Of a stretch of 64,000 nt of DNA, positions 42,147 through 50,352 are shown one piece after another; the stretch's first letter is position 1, and each line of letters begins with the position of its first letter. The position numbers and the translations under genes are program-made. Under the pieces are notes generated by a model. That model was not told the origin of the DNA. It did no database searches and worked only from the letters and a program-made list of their open reading frames with translations. The stretch is taken from positions 1 to 64,000 of the forward strand of contig NZ_JACOPK010000005.1 of the NCBI RefSeq assembly GCF_014288055.1, in the 5' to 3' direction. This DNA is from Agathobaculum hominis. GTDB lineage: Bacteria; Bacillota; Clostridia; Oscillospirales; Butyricicoccaceae.

Positions 42147-43391
42147 ATGTTAAAGCACAAGCGCACACTGGCAGGTATTCTGGCTGCAACGATGATGCTT
42201 TCGATGGCAGCATGCGGAGGCGGCGGTTCTTCGAGCGGCGGCGGCAGCAATGCAGATGAGGGCCCGCAGGACCCGAACGCAGCGGCAGCAGCAGGCACCC
42301 TGGAGCTGACCGACTGGGAGCAGTCCTCCGGCATCTTCAACACCGACGAGACCGACGAAGAGCTGTACGAGAAGGCAAAGGAAGAGGGCAAGGTAACGGT
42401 TTACTCGATCTCTTCCCGTATCACCAAGGTAGCCAAGGCCTTCGCTGAGAAGTACCCCGGCGTCGAGGTTGAGCCGTTCGACATCTCCACCAACGAGCTG
42501 CTCGAGAAGGTCACCCGTGAGTACGACGCAGGCCAGCACGTTGCCGACGTTGTTCATATCAAGGACCAGGACGGTACGCTCTACAACGAGTATGTCACCG
42601 CCCGCAAGTTCTACAACTATAAGCCGGCTGACATCCTGTCCCATATCGACGAGAAGTACACCTCGACCCAGACCCCGCTCTACATCGAGCTGACCCAGCT
42701 GTTCTACAATGCTGACGCATATCCGGACGGCTCCCCGGTCACCAACATCTGGCAGCTGACCGAGCCCGAGTGGAAGGGCCGCGTGATGATGCAGAACCCG
42801 CTGGACAACCTGGCATGGGGCTCCTGGATCACCGGCTTCTGCGTAGGCGATGTTCCGGATCAGCTGGCAGCTTCCTACAAGGAGCTGTACGGCAAGGATC
42901 TTGAGCTGTCCGACGGCTGCGAGAACGCAGGCTATGAGTTCCTCAAGCGCCTGCACGACAACGAGCCGATCTTCACCTCCTCCTCTGACGAAATCGCTGA
43001 ATCCGTCGGCACCAAGGGTCAGACCAACCCGCCGGTAGGCTTCTGCGCATCCTCCAAGCTCCGCAAGAACGAGGACAACGGCTGGTGCCTGGCTCCGGTA
43101 AACCTCGAGCCGACCACCGGTATCCCGGCAATCAACACCCTGTATGTAGTAGGCGAGTGCGAGCATCCGAACGCAGCCAAGCTGTTCATCCGCTTCATGA
43201 TGGGCGGCGTTGACGGCGACCTGTCCGGCTACAAGTACTTCAACACGCTCGGCGGCTGGCCGGTACGCGACGACATCGAGCCGGCAGAGGGTTCCACCCC
43301 GTACTCCGAGCTGCACGTATCCGACTTTAACGTTACCGATATTTACGAAAACATCAACCCTGTCCGTGATTTCTGGACTCTTCTGGGCTGA
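42147..43391 (+). CDS. Extracellular solute-binding lipoprotein of the AfuABC-like transporter
   Basis: This 414-residue receptor has a lipoprotein signal peptide ending at the MAAC lipobox (Cys near 21) and a Gly/Ser-rich linker. A bilobed class-II periplasmic-binding fold starts at EGKVTVYSISSR, typical of the ferric/hexose-phosphate/aminoethylphosphonate group. It would capture the substrate outside the membrane. GAGGAGG lies before the ATG and strong hairpins flank the gene, consistent with higher receptor levels. Ligand identity is not readable from sequence. Confidence 0.9.
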   Translation: MLKHKRTLAGILAATMMLSMAACGGGGSSSGGGSNADEGPQDPNAAAAAGTLELTDWEQSSGIFNTDETDEELYEKAKEEGKVTVYSISSRITKVAKAFAEKYPGVEVEPFDISTNELLEKVTREYDAGQHVADVVHIKDQDGTLYNEYVTARKFYNYKPADILSHIDEKYTSTQTPLYIELTQLFYNADAYPDGSPVTNIWQLTEPEWKGRVMMQNPLDNLAWGSWITGFCVGDVPDQLAASYKELYGKDLELSDGCENAGYEFLKRLHDNEPIFTSSSDEIAESVGTKGQTNPPVGFCASSKLRKNEDNGWCLAPVNLEPTTGIPAINTLYVVGECEHPNAAKLFIRFMMGGVDGDLSGYKYFNTLGGWPVRDDIEPAEGSTPYSELHVSDFNVTDIYENINPVRDFWTLLG

Positions 43392-43434
43392 TAAACGCAT
43401 CTGAAATTTTTCATCGCATGTTTTGATCTCTGAC

Positions 43435-43460
43435 GCGGCGGGGCTTAAAAACCCCGCCGC
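43435..43460 (+). promoter_or_regulatory. Intercistronic hairpin after the receptor gene
   Basis: GCGGCGGGG / CCCCGCCGC (9 bp) around CTTAAAAA, with no T-run. It could block 3' exonucleases and stabilise the receptor message. Confidence 0.6.
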
Positions 43461-43488
43461 AACGAGATAAGAGGGGAGAATACCTGTT

Positions 43489-43923
43489 ATGTCGCTGTTT
43501 CTGACGAAGGAAGGAAAACGCAAAAGCCCGATGGCAGTGACTGTTTTCTTTGTTGACCTGCTGTTCTGTCTCGTGTTCGGCGGCGCATATGCGCTTCTGA
43601 CCGAGCCGCTTCACAGCCTGCTTCCGCTTGGCGGCGGAATGCCGGAGACCGTGCTGCACTGCCTGATCATCGCAGTCATCGGCACCGCAGTCTGCTGCGT
43701 GCTGTTCCTGCTGCCCGATAAGCGCATCGTGCCGTACAGCTTCGCAGGCCTGCCGGTCATCACGATCATGTGCCTGATCGCATCGACGCAGCTCGAGGCG
43801 GATCTCCGCGGCATGATGGTCTATGTCACCCTTCTTTATACGCTGCTGCCGATCCTCATCGGCAATCTCGCAGCATGGACGATCTACTTCAAGCTGCGCA
43901 GCAAAGACGGCCTGCGCCGCTGA
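43489..43923 (+). CDS. Small four-helix membrane protein, unknown function
   Basis: This 144-residue protein has four predicted membrane helices (about 15-37, 52-75, 82-98 and 105-130) with positively charged ends (KEGKRKS; RSKDGLRR). I do not recognise a family. It lies inside the transporter/phosphatase operon, 18 bases before the next gene, so it likely serves the same pathway, perhaps as an accessory transport or sensing component. Confidence 0.7.
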   Translation: MSLFLTKEGKRKSPMAVTVFFVDLLFCLVFGGAYALLTEPLHSLLPLGGGMPETVLHCLIIAVIGTAVCCVLFLLPDKRIVPYSFAGLPVITIMCLIASTQLEADLRGMMVYVTLLYTLLPILIGNLAAWTIYFKLRSKDGLRR

Positions 43924-43941
43924 TGGTGCGGGAGGAATTGA

Positions 43942-44979
43942 ATGATTAAACTGGAAAAAGAACAGACGGCCCGTTTTGCGGCCCGTCTGGAGCAGGAAAC
44001 GCAGGAGAGCGTCATGCGCGATATCGCGCAGTTCTCCGAGGCCGACATCGTCGATACCTGGGCTTCGGAACCGCCCGCGTGTGCAGAGGTGCACGCGATG
44101 GTGTTCAACATGGAGCGCGGCGTGCATATCGACGAGGCGATCGAGTTTCTGAAAGATAATCCGTCGCTTCAGCCCTTTGACCTCATTCTCGCCAACGAGC
44201 TTGATTTCGGCACTGCACGGTCCGGCGAAAAGAATACCGCAGAGGAAGTCGCGAAGGCACTTGGTCTGAGCTATGTGTTCGGGCTGGAGTTCATCGAGCT
44301 CAAAGATGCCGCGCTCGGCTTCCATGGAAACGCCGTGTTCTCGCGCTGGCCCGTCAAGTGGGCGGAGGTGCTCCGCCTGCCCGAGCAGTACAACTGGTAC
44401 AATGACCGCCAGAAACGCATCGGCGGCCGCTGCGCCATCCTTGCTAAGCTCGATGTGCACGGCAGAGAGGTCGGCGTCGCATCCATCCATCTGGAGAACC
44501 GGACGGACGGCGAGGGACGCAGGGTGCAGATGCAGGCGGTGCTGGACGAGGTACAGCGGGTGTTTGCCGGTCTGCCGGTCATTCTGGGCGGCGACCTGAA
44601 TACCAACACATTCGACGGACGAGACAAAGACTATATCCGTCATCTGGCGGATCATCCGGCAGAGCTTGCCGACAATATTGTAAAAATCGATTCTTTTGAG
44701 CCGCTCCTGACGGCCTGCGGCGACGCAGGCTACGCATGGAGGACGGCCTCCGGCGACGGCCGCCTGACGCGCCGCAAGCCGGTCGGCGAGGGGAATTTCC
44801 TCGCGATGCGTCTGGACTGGATCATTCCGCGCGGCTTTACCGCAAAGGACAGCCGTGTGATCTCGACCGTAACGGCGGACATCGATTTCGCGAAGGAGGG
44901 CGGCGCGCTGGCACGTTTCGCCGAGCCCGAGCTGAGCGACCATAATGTTGTATGGGCATCTCTGCAATTACACAAATAA
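43942..44979 (+). CDS. Endonuclease/exonuclease/phosphatase (EEP)-fold phosphoesterase
   Basis: This 345-residue Mg-dependent phosphoesterase has the EEP signature residues: an Asn in FNMERG, the metal-binding Glu in NELDFG (near 90), His in SIHLENR (near 180), GGDLNTN (near 215), RLDWII (near 290) and SDHNVVW near the end. Relatives cleave phosphodiesters such as inositol phosphates, sphingomyelin and nucleic acids. No signal peptide is seen, so it should act on imported substrate in the cytoplasm. This supports a phosphodiester as the operon's substrate, but the compound remains unknown. Confidence 0.87.
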   Translation: MIKLEKEQTARFAARLEQETQESVMRDIAQFSEADIVDTWASEPPACAEVHAMVFNMERGVHIDEAIEFLKDNPSLQPFDLILANELDFGTARSGEKNTAEEVAKALGLSYVFGLEFIELKDAALGFHGNAVFSRWPVKWAEVLRLPEQYNWYNDRQKRIGGRCAILAKLDVHGREVGVASIHLENRTDGEGRRVQMQAVLDEVQRVFAGLPVILGGDLNTNTFDGRDKDYIRHLADHPAELADNIVKIDSFEPLLTACGDAGYAWRTASGDGRLTRRKPVGEGNFLAMRLDWIIPRGFTAKDSRVISTVTADIDFAKEGGALARFAEPELSDHNVVWASLQLHK

Positions 44980-44991
44980 GGAGGAGCTGCT

Positions 44992-45747
44992 TTGATTAAC
45001 ACCGTATTATTTGATATGGGAGGCACTCTCGAGGATATCTGGTACAATGACCAGACCATTCAGGACGTAACACGCAAGCTGCTGACCTTCCTGCAGGAGC
45101 ACGACATGGTCACCGGCAGCAACGAAATCTGCTTCTGGAACAAGATCAACAACGGTATCCGCAGGTATAAACAGTGGAGCGAGGGCAACGCGCTCGAGCT
45201 CAAGCCTGAGGAGATCTGGCCGCAGTATTACCTGTCCGAGTTCGATCTGGACAAGGAAAAAGTCGCACGCTACGCCGAGGATATGGCTGGCCTGTGGGAG
45301 GTCACCTATTACCATCGCGAGCTGCGCCCGGGCGTCAAGGAGGCGCTCGAGGAACTGAAAAACAAGGGATACCGCCTGGGCGTCATCTCGAACACCGCTT
45401 CGCTGTATTCGGTATTCGATGTGCTGGAGGCCTACGGCATCCGCGACTACTTTGAAGACGTCACGCTCTCGAGCGTCACCGGCTACCGCAAGCCGCATCC
45501 GGGCATCTTCCAGATCGCGTTGCGCGAGATGAAGGCGAAGGCTGAGGAATGCGCCTATGTCGGAGACACGCTCTCCCGCGATGTCATCGGCGCGAAGCGC
45601 ATGCACTTCGGCGCCGCCATCCAGATCCGCTCCTTCCTCTCCTCGCAGAAGGACGAGGGCGTGGACAGCGTATGGCAGCCCGATCATGTGGTCGAAAAGA
45701 TCGCAGACATTGTGCCGTATCTCGAAAAGCTCAACGGAAGAGCTTAA
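44992..45747 (+). CDS. HAD-superfamily hydrolase with DxGGT motif (paralogue 2)
   Basis: This 251-residue enzyme is clearly paralogous to the one at 38268. It has the same cap pattern (KINNGIRRYKQW / IWPQYYLSEF), motif I LFDMGGT, motif II VISN, motif III Lys in YRKPH, and motif IV VGDTLSRD. As in the first copy the second Asp of motif I is Gly. The start is TTG with AGGAGG seven bases upstream. It is the last gene of the operon. The two copies probably act on related intermediates. Confidence 0.85.
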   Translation: MINTVLFDMGGTLEDIWYNDQTIQDVTRKLLTFLQEHDMVTGSNEICFWNKINNGIRRYKQWSEGNALELKPEEIWPQYYLSEFDLDKEKVARYAEDMAGLWEVTYYHRELRPGVKEALEELKNKGYRLGVISNTASLYSVFDVLEAYGIRDYFEDVTLSSVTGYRKPHPGIFQIALREMKAKAEECAYVGDTLSRDVIGAKRMHFGAAIQIRSFLSSQKDEGVDSVWQPDHVVEKIADIVPYLEKLNGRA

Positions 45748-45838
45748 GGCACATATTTTATCACTTTTGATTTGAATTTATCACCTTTTCTCTGTGGAAT
45801 AAAACCTTAAATCCGAAAAACTCTCTCTCTTCTTTACC

Positions 45839-45870
45839 AGACCGCACCCGAAAGGGTGCGGTTTTGGTCT
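45839..45870 (+). terminator. Terminator of the HAD/ABC operon
   Basis: ACCGCACCC / GGGTGCGGT closed by GAAA is followed by TTTTGGTC. It lies between the HAD stop and repeat copy C. Confidence 0.75.
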
Positions 45871-45876
45871 GCAAGA

Positions 45877-46052
45877 CTGTCGCGAAACTGACGTTTCGCC
45901 GACAATCTGTGTTCTGACTGCGCAGAACACGAGTCGTCCGAAAGTTTCCATGCGGAAACTTTCTCCCTCTTAAAGTGAAAAAACCGAGGCACATGTCCCC
46001 GGTTTTTTCGCGTTTTCCATGCAAACGCTTTTTAACGCGCGCTGCCGCGCGG
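45877..46052. repeat. Dispersed multi-hairpin repeat, copy C (inverted)
   Basis: It is the reverse complement of copies A and B with the same modules. It lies 3' of the plus-strand HAD gene, so relative to the neighbouring gene's transcript it has the same orientation as A and B. A short piece of the first module (CTGTCGCGAAAC) also follows the ATPase stop at 46131-46145. Confidence 0.82.
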
Positions 46053-46090
46053 CTGCTGTTTTTCCACGAAAACAGACTTCTTAACAGACT

Positions 46091-46127
46091 GAAAAAACGC
46101 TGCACAGATAACATTCTGTGCAGCGTT
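46091..46127 (-). terminator. Terminator of the P-type ATPase operon
   Basis: AACGCTGCACAGA / TCTGTGCAGCGTT (13 bp perfect) is followed on the minus strand by TTTTTTC. Confidence 0.92.
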
Positions 46128-46145
46128 CTGCGGTTTCGCGACAGC

Positions 46146-48248
46146 TTATTTTACCGGCTTTTCTGCATCGCCGGCAGGCATGAGGTTGGTCATGCTGCGC
46201 AGGCTGATGGCAACGGTGGAAAGATTGTGCAGCATCGCGGAGGTCGCCGGCATGAGGATGCCCGCAACGCCCAGACCGATGAGCGAGCCGTTGAAGCCGA
46301 TCACGAAGCGGTAGTTTGCGTGGATGCGGCGCATGAGGTGCTGTGCGATGCGGCGCAGCGCGACCAGCTCGAACAGGCTTTCCGCCGCGATGGTGACGTC
46401 CGCAATCTCGCGTGCGATGGCGGCACCGTCGCTGATGGCAATGCCGACGTTCGCCGCCGACAGCGCAGGAGAGTCGTTGATGCCATCGCCGATCATGATG
46501 ACCGTGCGGCCGGCTCTGCGCTCGGCCTCGACGAAGCTGGCCTTGTCCTCCGGCAGGACCTCCGCGCGGTAATCGTCCACGCCGACCTGCTCGGCGATCG
46601 CCTTTGCGGTGCGTTCGCTGTCGCCGGTGAGCATGACCGTGCGCTTGATGCCGAGGGCGCGCAGCGATCTCATGACCGCGCAGGCCTCCTCGCGCAGCGG
46701 ATCGGAGATGCAGATAACGGCCGCGAGCTCGCCGCCGACGGCGAGGTACAGGTGAGAATATGCCGGGTCGAGGGCGTCAAAGCGCTCCTTTTCGCCCTCG
46801 GGGATGGTGCAGGACTCGTCCTCAAAGACGAAATGCGCCGAGCCGATGACGACCTTTTCGCCGTTCACCGTGCTCGAAATGCCGTGCGCGACGATGTACT
46901 GCACCTCGGAGTGCATTTCCTCGTGCGCCAGACTGTGGTCCTTCGCGGCGCGGACGACGGCGTTCGCCATAGAGTGCGGGAAGTGCTCCTCGAGGCAGGC
47001 AGCAACGCGCAGCATTTCGTTCGCCTCGCGGCCGCCGAACGGGATGACGTCCGCAACGACCGGGCAGGCGTGGGTCAGCGTGCCGGTCTTGTCAAAGACG
47101 ATGGTGTCCGCCTCGGACAGCGCCTCGAGGAACTTGCCGCCCTTGACGGTGACATGATAGGTGCTTGCCTCGCGCATCGCGGACAGGACTGCGAGCGGCA
47201 TGGCGAGCTTGAGCGCGCAGGAGAAGTCGACCATGAGCACGGACAGCGCGCGGGTGACGTTGCGCGTGAGCGCGTAGCTCAGCACGCTGCCGGCGAGCGT
47301 GTAGGGAACCAGCTTGTCCGCCAGACGGGATGCGCGGCTCTCCGCAGCGCTCTTGAGCTGCTCGGACTGCTCGATCATGGAAACGATCTTGTCGTAGCGG
47401 CTTTCACCGGCCTGCTGCGTGACCTCGATCACGCAGTCGCCCTCTTCGATGACCGTGCCGGCAAAGACCTTCGCGCCGGGGCGCTTGATGACCGGAACCG
47501 ACTCGCCGGTGAGCGAAGCCTGATTGACAGCGACTTCGCCGGAAACGATCTCGCCGTCGAACGGGATCACGCTGCCCGTGCGGACGACGATGCGGTCGCC
47601 GGAGGCGATCTGCGACAGCGGGACCGAGACCTCGGTGCCGTCCTTCTGGAGCCATACGCGGCTCACGCCGAGCGACATGGTGCGCGCGAGGTCGTCGACC
47701 GACTTCTTGTGCGTCCATTCCTCGAGCAGCTCGCCGAGCTGGAGCAGGAACATGACCGAACCGGCGGTGCCGAAGTCGCGGCGCGCCATGGATACGCCGA
47801 TGGACAGGGCGTCGAGCACCTCGACGCGCAGCTGACCGCGCAGCAGGCGGCGCAGGCCGCGACACAGGAACGGAGCCGCCATGTAGACCGTGCGGACGAT
47901 CTGGAGCGGCGTGGGCAGGAACAGCGTGCAGGCAGCCTTGACGGCGACCATGGTCACGAGCTTTTCCTGATATTCGCGGTTGAGTGCGCGGCCGCTGTGC
48001 TGCGGCGCGAGCGCGGTAACGGCCGGGGAGCGGTAGTCAAAGCGGCCGATGGCGTGCAGCAGCTCTGCGCGGGAGCCGGTGTAGCACACAGTCGCGCAGC
48101 AGGTGCGCTCGTGGACGGCGGCGGACTTGACGCCCGGCTGATCGAGCAGGTAGGCTTCGAGCAGGTCGGCCTGCTCGAGCGACATGCGGTACTGGTGCAT
48201 CCGGACACGCAGCCTGCCGCGGCTCTCGTGCTGAATGAATGCTTTCAT
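46146..48248 (-). CDS. P1B-type heavy-metal P-type ATPase
   Basis: This 700-residue metal exporter has an N-terminal degenerate metal-binding domain (about 1-90, no CxxC), membrane helices and an actuator TGES loop. The phosphorylation site is DKTGTLTH (near 395), with GDGINDSPAL (near 600). The membrane metal-site helix carries DFSCALKLAMPL instead of the CPC of Cu/Zn pumps, resembling non-CPC Mn/Fe/Co-type subgroups. GGAGG precedes the ATG. It is cotranscribed with the DUF6110 protein. Metal specificity is inferred only, with Mn or Fe more likely than Cu. Confidence 0.9.
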   Translation of the reverse strand: MKAFIQHESRGRLRVRMHQYRMSLEQADLLEAYLLDQPGVKSAAVHERTCCATVCYTGSRAELLHAIGRFDYRSPAVTALAPQHSGRALNREYQEKLVTMVAVKAACTLFLPTPLQIVRTVYMAAPFLCRGLRRLLRGQLRVEVLDALSIGVSMARRDFGTAGSVMFLLQLGELLEEWTHKKSVDDLARTMSLGVSRVWLQKDGTEVSVPLSQIASGDRIVVRTGSVIPFDGEIVSGEVAVNQASLTGESVPVIKRPGAKVFAGTVIEEGDCVIEVTQQAGESRYDKIVSMIEQSEQLKSAAESRASRLADKLVPYTLAGSVLSYALTRNVTRALSVLMVDFSCALKLAMPLAVLSAMREASTYHVTVKGGKFLEALSEADTIVFDKTGTLTHACPVVADVIPFGGREANEMLRVAACLEEHFPHSMANAVVRAAKDHSLAHEEMHSEVQYIVAHGISSTVNGEKVVIGSAHFVFEDESCTIPEGEKERFDALDPAYSHLYLAVGGELAAVICISDPLREEACAVMRSLRALGIKRTVMLTGDSERTAKAIAEQVGVDDYRAEVLPEDKASFVEAERRAGRTVIMIGDGINDSPALSAANVGIAISDGAAIAREIADVTIAAESLFELVALRRIAQHLMRRIHANYRFVIGFNGSLIGLGVAGILMPATSAMLHNLSTVAISLRSMTNLMPAGDAEKPVK

Positions 48249-48328
48249 GATGAGTTACCTCCATTTAACCAGGGAAAGATGGAAAAAGAGGGACATTTCG
48301 TCCCCCTTTTTGATTGCTTTGGTGCAGA

Positions 48329-48643
48329 TTATGCCTCGGCCGGTGCAGCGTCAGCAGCCATCTCGTCTGCGATCTCCTCTGCGCAGTCCTCGATCTCCGC
48401 TGCGGCAGCCTCTGCCTCAGCAGCGCGCTGCTCGTTGATGTCCTTTGCAGCGTGCAGGATGTCGTCTGCGTTCTCGCGGACGGTGTCAACAGTGTTCATA
48501 ACGCAGTCCTTCATGCGCAGGACAGCTGCGGCTGCGTGGGTGTAAGCGTTCTTTGCGTCCTTGCTGCCGAGCAGCTTGACGCCCGCCGAGCCAAACAGGG
48601 AGCCGCCGACAAACAGTGCGATATTCTTGTAAAGAGTTTTCAT
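48329..48643 (-). CDS. DUF6110-type small membrane-associated protein
   Basis: This 104-residue protein has one N-terminal hydrophobic helix with a Gly-rich face (NIALFVGGSLFGSAGVKLLGS) and a long amphipathic, acidic Ala/Glu-rich helix. Such DUF6110 proteins are found beside non-CPC heavy-metal ATPases in Firmicutes, and here it is the first gene of that operon. AGGAGG precedes ATG 48643. It may assist or regulate the pump; no mechanism is established that I know of. Confidence 0.75.
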   Translation of the reverse strand: MKTLYKNIALFVGGSLFGSAGVKLLGSKDAKNAYTHAAAAVLRMKDCVMNTVDTVRENADDILHAAKDINEQRAAEAEAAAAEIEDCAEEIADEMAADAAPAEA

Positions 48644-48732
48644 GATGCAATTCCTCCTGAATGAAATTAAGCAGAGGCAACGGGATAAAGCGCCGCAGCT
48701 CTGTATTTTTACATGGTTTTTGTTTGTTTTAA

Positions 48733-48761
48733 AGATTATCACAAAATAAAAACGATGTCTA
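48733..48761 (-). promoter_or_regulatory. Promoter of the DUF6110/P-type ATPase operon
   Basis: On the minus strand TAGACA (48756-48761), a 17-base spacer and TAATCT (48733-48738). Confidence 0.6.
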
Positions 48762-48852
48762 CTGGAAACGGACGTAAAAATATCCAAAACAGACAAAGGT
48801 TGCTTAAAACCTCGATTTTATGCAGGAAAAGCGGTTGTTTCAGGCTAACTTG

Positions 48853-49791
48853 TTACATATCCTGACGAAGCTCTTTCTGCGAATGCGCCATGCGGCGGAA
48901 CTGCGAGGGCGTGAGCTGGTAGCGCCGCTTGAAGGCGACGCCGAACTGGCTCGCGCTGTTGTAGCCGACGGCGGAGGCGATTTCGACGATGGAAAGCCCG
49001 GATTCGCTCAGCAGCTCGGCGGCGCGGCGCACGCGGTGCTCGAGCAGATACTGATGCAGCGGACGGCCGTAGGCCTGCCGGAAGCAGTCCTTGAGCGCGG
49101 TAGGGGAGATGTGGAAGCGTGCGGCGAGCTGGCTGATGGTGAGCGGGTCAGCGAGATGCGCGAGCATATGGTCGCGCACCTGACGCATGAGCTCGATCTG
49201 ATAGCGTTCGCGGCCGGGCGCCTCGGGCGGCAGAGGCAGCAGCGGACTGTCCGTGCTGAGCAGGTAGAGCAGCTCGGCGGTCTTGAACGCGCAATAGCGG
49301 CCGCGTTCCTCGGCCTGAAGCGGCTGGAGCGCGGAAAAAACCGTCTCGGTCCAGGGCGTGCCGCGCAGGACCGCACAGCCGCTCCGTGCGTGCAGGCGCT
49401 CCTCAAGCCGTGCGGTGTCGAGCGACAGGCCGCCGAGCAGTGAGCCGAGGATGTACGGCAGACGGTCGCGTTCGGATACCTCGACGATGACAAGCGCACC
49501 GGCGAGCCGTCCGTCAGGAACGGAAGCGCGCACGAGCGCCGTGCCGGGGGCGAGCAGGAGCACCTCGCGCTCATGCAGGAAAAGCTGCTTGCCGACCGCG
49601 AGCTCCAGCCGCAGCGCGCCGCTGCGGCAGAACAGGATCTGATATCGGTTTTCTTTCGCCGCGGGCAGCGACGAGGGGAGACTAAGCGCGCAGTCAAAGT
49701 CCCATGCACGCACGCCGTCGCGCACGGGGATGCGGCGCAGCCGGCCGGACAGAGAACCTCCGGCGGCGGAGTCCAGCAGTGTTTCCAGCAA
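48853..49791 (-). CDS. AraC-family transcriptional regulator
   Basis: This 312-residue regulator has an N-terminal effector/dimerisation region and a C-terminal double helix-turn-helix (about 205-305). The latter contains LTISQLAARFHISPTALKDCF and the AraC signature SIVEIASAVGYNSASQFGVAFKR..TP. Proteins of this shape in Firmicutes often bind siderophores or report metal status. The start is TTG with TGGAGG eight bases upstream. A perfect GGTTAGTT-AA-AACTAACC palindrome lies 66-83 bases upstream, shared in its half-sites with the HMA gene. Target genes may be the adjacent metal genes. Confidence 0.9.
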   Translation of the reverse strand: MLETLLDSAAGGSLSGRLRRIPVRDGVRAWDFDCALSLPSSLPAAKENRYQILFCRSGALRLELAVGKQLFLHEREVLLLAPGTALVRASVPDGRLAGALVIVEVSERDRLPYILGSLLGGLSLDTARLEERLHARSGCAVLRGTPWTETVFSALQPLQAEERGRYCAFKTAELLYLLSTDSPLLPLPPEAPGRERYQIELMRQVRDHMLAHLADPLTISQLAARFHISPTALKDCFRQAYGRPLHQYLLEHRVRRAAELLSESGLSIVEIASAVGYNSASQFGVAFKRRYQLTPSQFRRMAHSQKELRQDM

Positions 49792-49856
49792 GAGTAGGAC
49801 CTCCAGACAGGGGCATATACACAGAATTCACAAAACAGGTTGTATTTCGCTAACTA

Positions 49857-49874
49857 GGTTAGTTAAAACTAACC
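49857..49874. promoter_or_regulatory. DtxR/Fur-like palindromic operator upstream of the AraC gene
   Basis: GGTTAGTTAAAACTAACC is a perfect 18-base palindrome that resembles the TTAGGTTAG/CTAACCTAA half-sites of DtxR/IdeR-type metal repressors. A further TAACTAGGTTAG overlaps its left edge. Confidence 0.6.
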
Positions 49875-50021
49875 AATACCCGGAAAAACAGGCCGTACAG
49901 GCGGAGAGTTTGCACGGCCTAACTGAAATTATTTTAGCCTTTTTACCGTTCATTGTCAAGAGAAAAGACGAAAAACACCGAAAAAGACGAAACGCAGGCA
50001 AACCCGCGGCCGGGCATGATC

Positions 50022-50279
50022 TTAGCGGCGAAGGAAGGAAAACAGACCCTTTTTCTCGTGCGGAACGCACTGGAACGAGGTTACGGTGTAGCCGGTCGCG
50101 TTGATGGCGCTGCGCACTGCCTGTTCGTCGAGCGCCTGCTCGGAGAGGATGATGGTCTGACCCCTGCCATGGGAGGAGGTGACCTTCTTCACCGGAAAAG
50201 CCTTGCGGACCGCGTCGTTGACATGCGCCTCGCACATGCCGCACATCATGCCGTCTACGCCGACAGTCGTCTGATACAT
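50022..50279 (-). CDS. Heavy-metal-associated (HMA) domain protein
   Basis: This 85-residue ferredoxin-like fold has the metal-binding GMMCGMCEAHV motif (CxxC near 13-16) typical of copper chaperones and ATPase N-terminal domains, and a short basic tail (KKGLFSFLRR). AAAGGAG lies ten bases before ATG 50279. Its own promoter carries a palindromic operator at +1. It may deliver metal to an efflux ATPase; the adjacent ATPase lacks CxxC itself. Confidence 0.85.
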   Translation of the reverse strand: MYQTTVGVDGMMCGMCEAHVNDAVRKAFPVKKVTSSHGRGQTIILSEQALDEQAVRSAINATGYTVTSFQCVPHEKKGLFSFLRR

Positions 50280-50294
50280 ATATGATACACTCCT

Positions 50295-50346
50295 TTGGTT
50301 AGCTCTATCTAACCAATAATATACCATCATTCCGCTCGGATTGCAA
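50295..50346 (-). promoter_or_regulatory. Promoter and palindromic operator of the HMA gene
   Basis: On the minus strand TTGCAA (50341-50346), a 17-base spacer and TATATT (50318-50323), then TTGGTTAG-6-CTAACCAA (50295-50316) at the start site. The half-sites match those before the AraC gene. Confidence 0.7.
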
Positions 50347-50352
50347 GAGCAG

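Noticed and set aside
45975..48545. 856-codon plus-strand frame opposite the P-type ATPase
   Set aside because: Composition is rich in Arg, Asp and His, as expected for an antisense shadow, and the ATPase motifs on the other strand are complete.
48644..48852. Metal-box palindrome upstream of the DUF6110/ATPase operon
   Set aside because: No GGTTAG/CTAACC-type site could be found there, so the ATPase was not assigned to the same regulator as the HMA gene.
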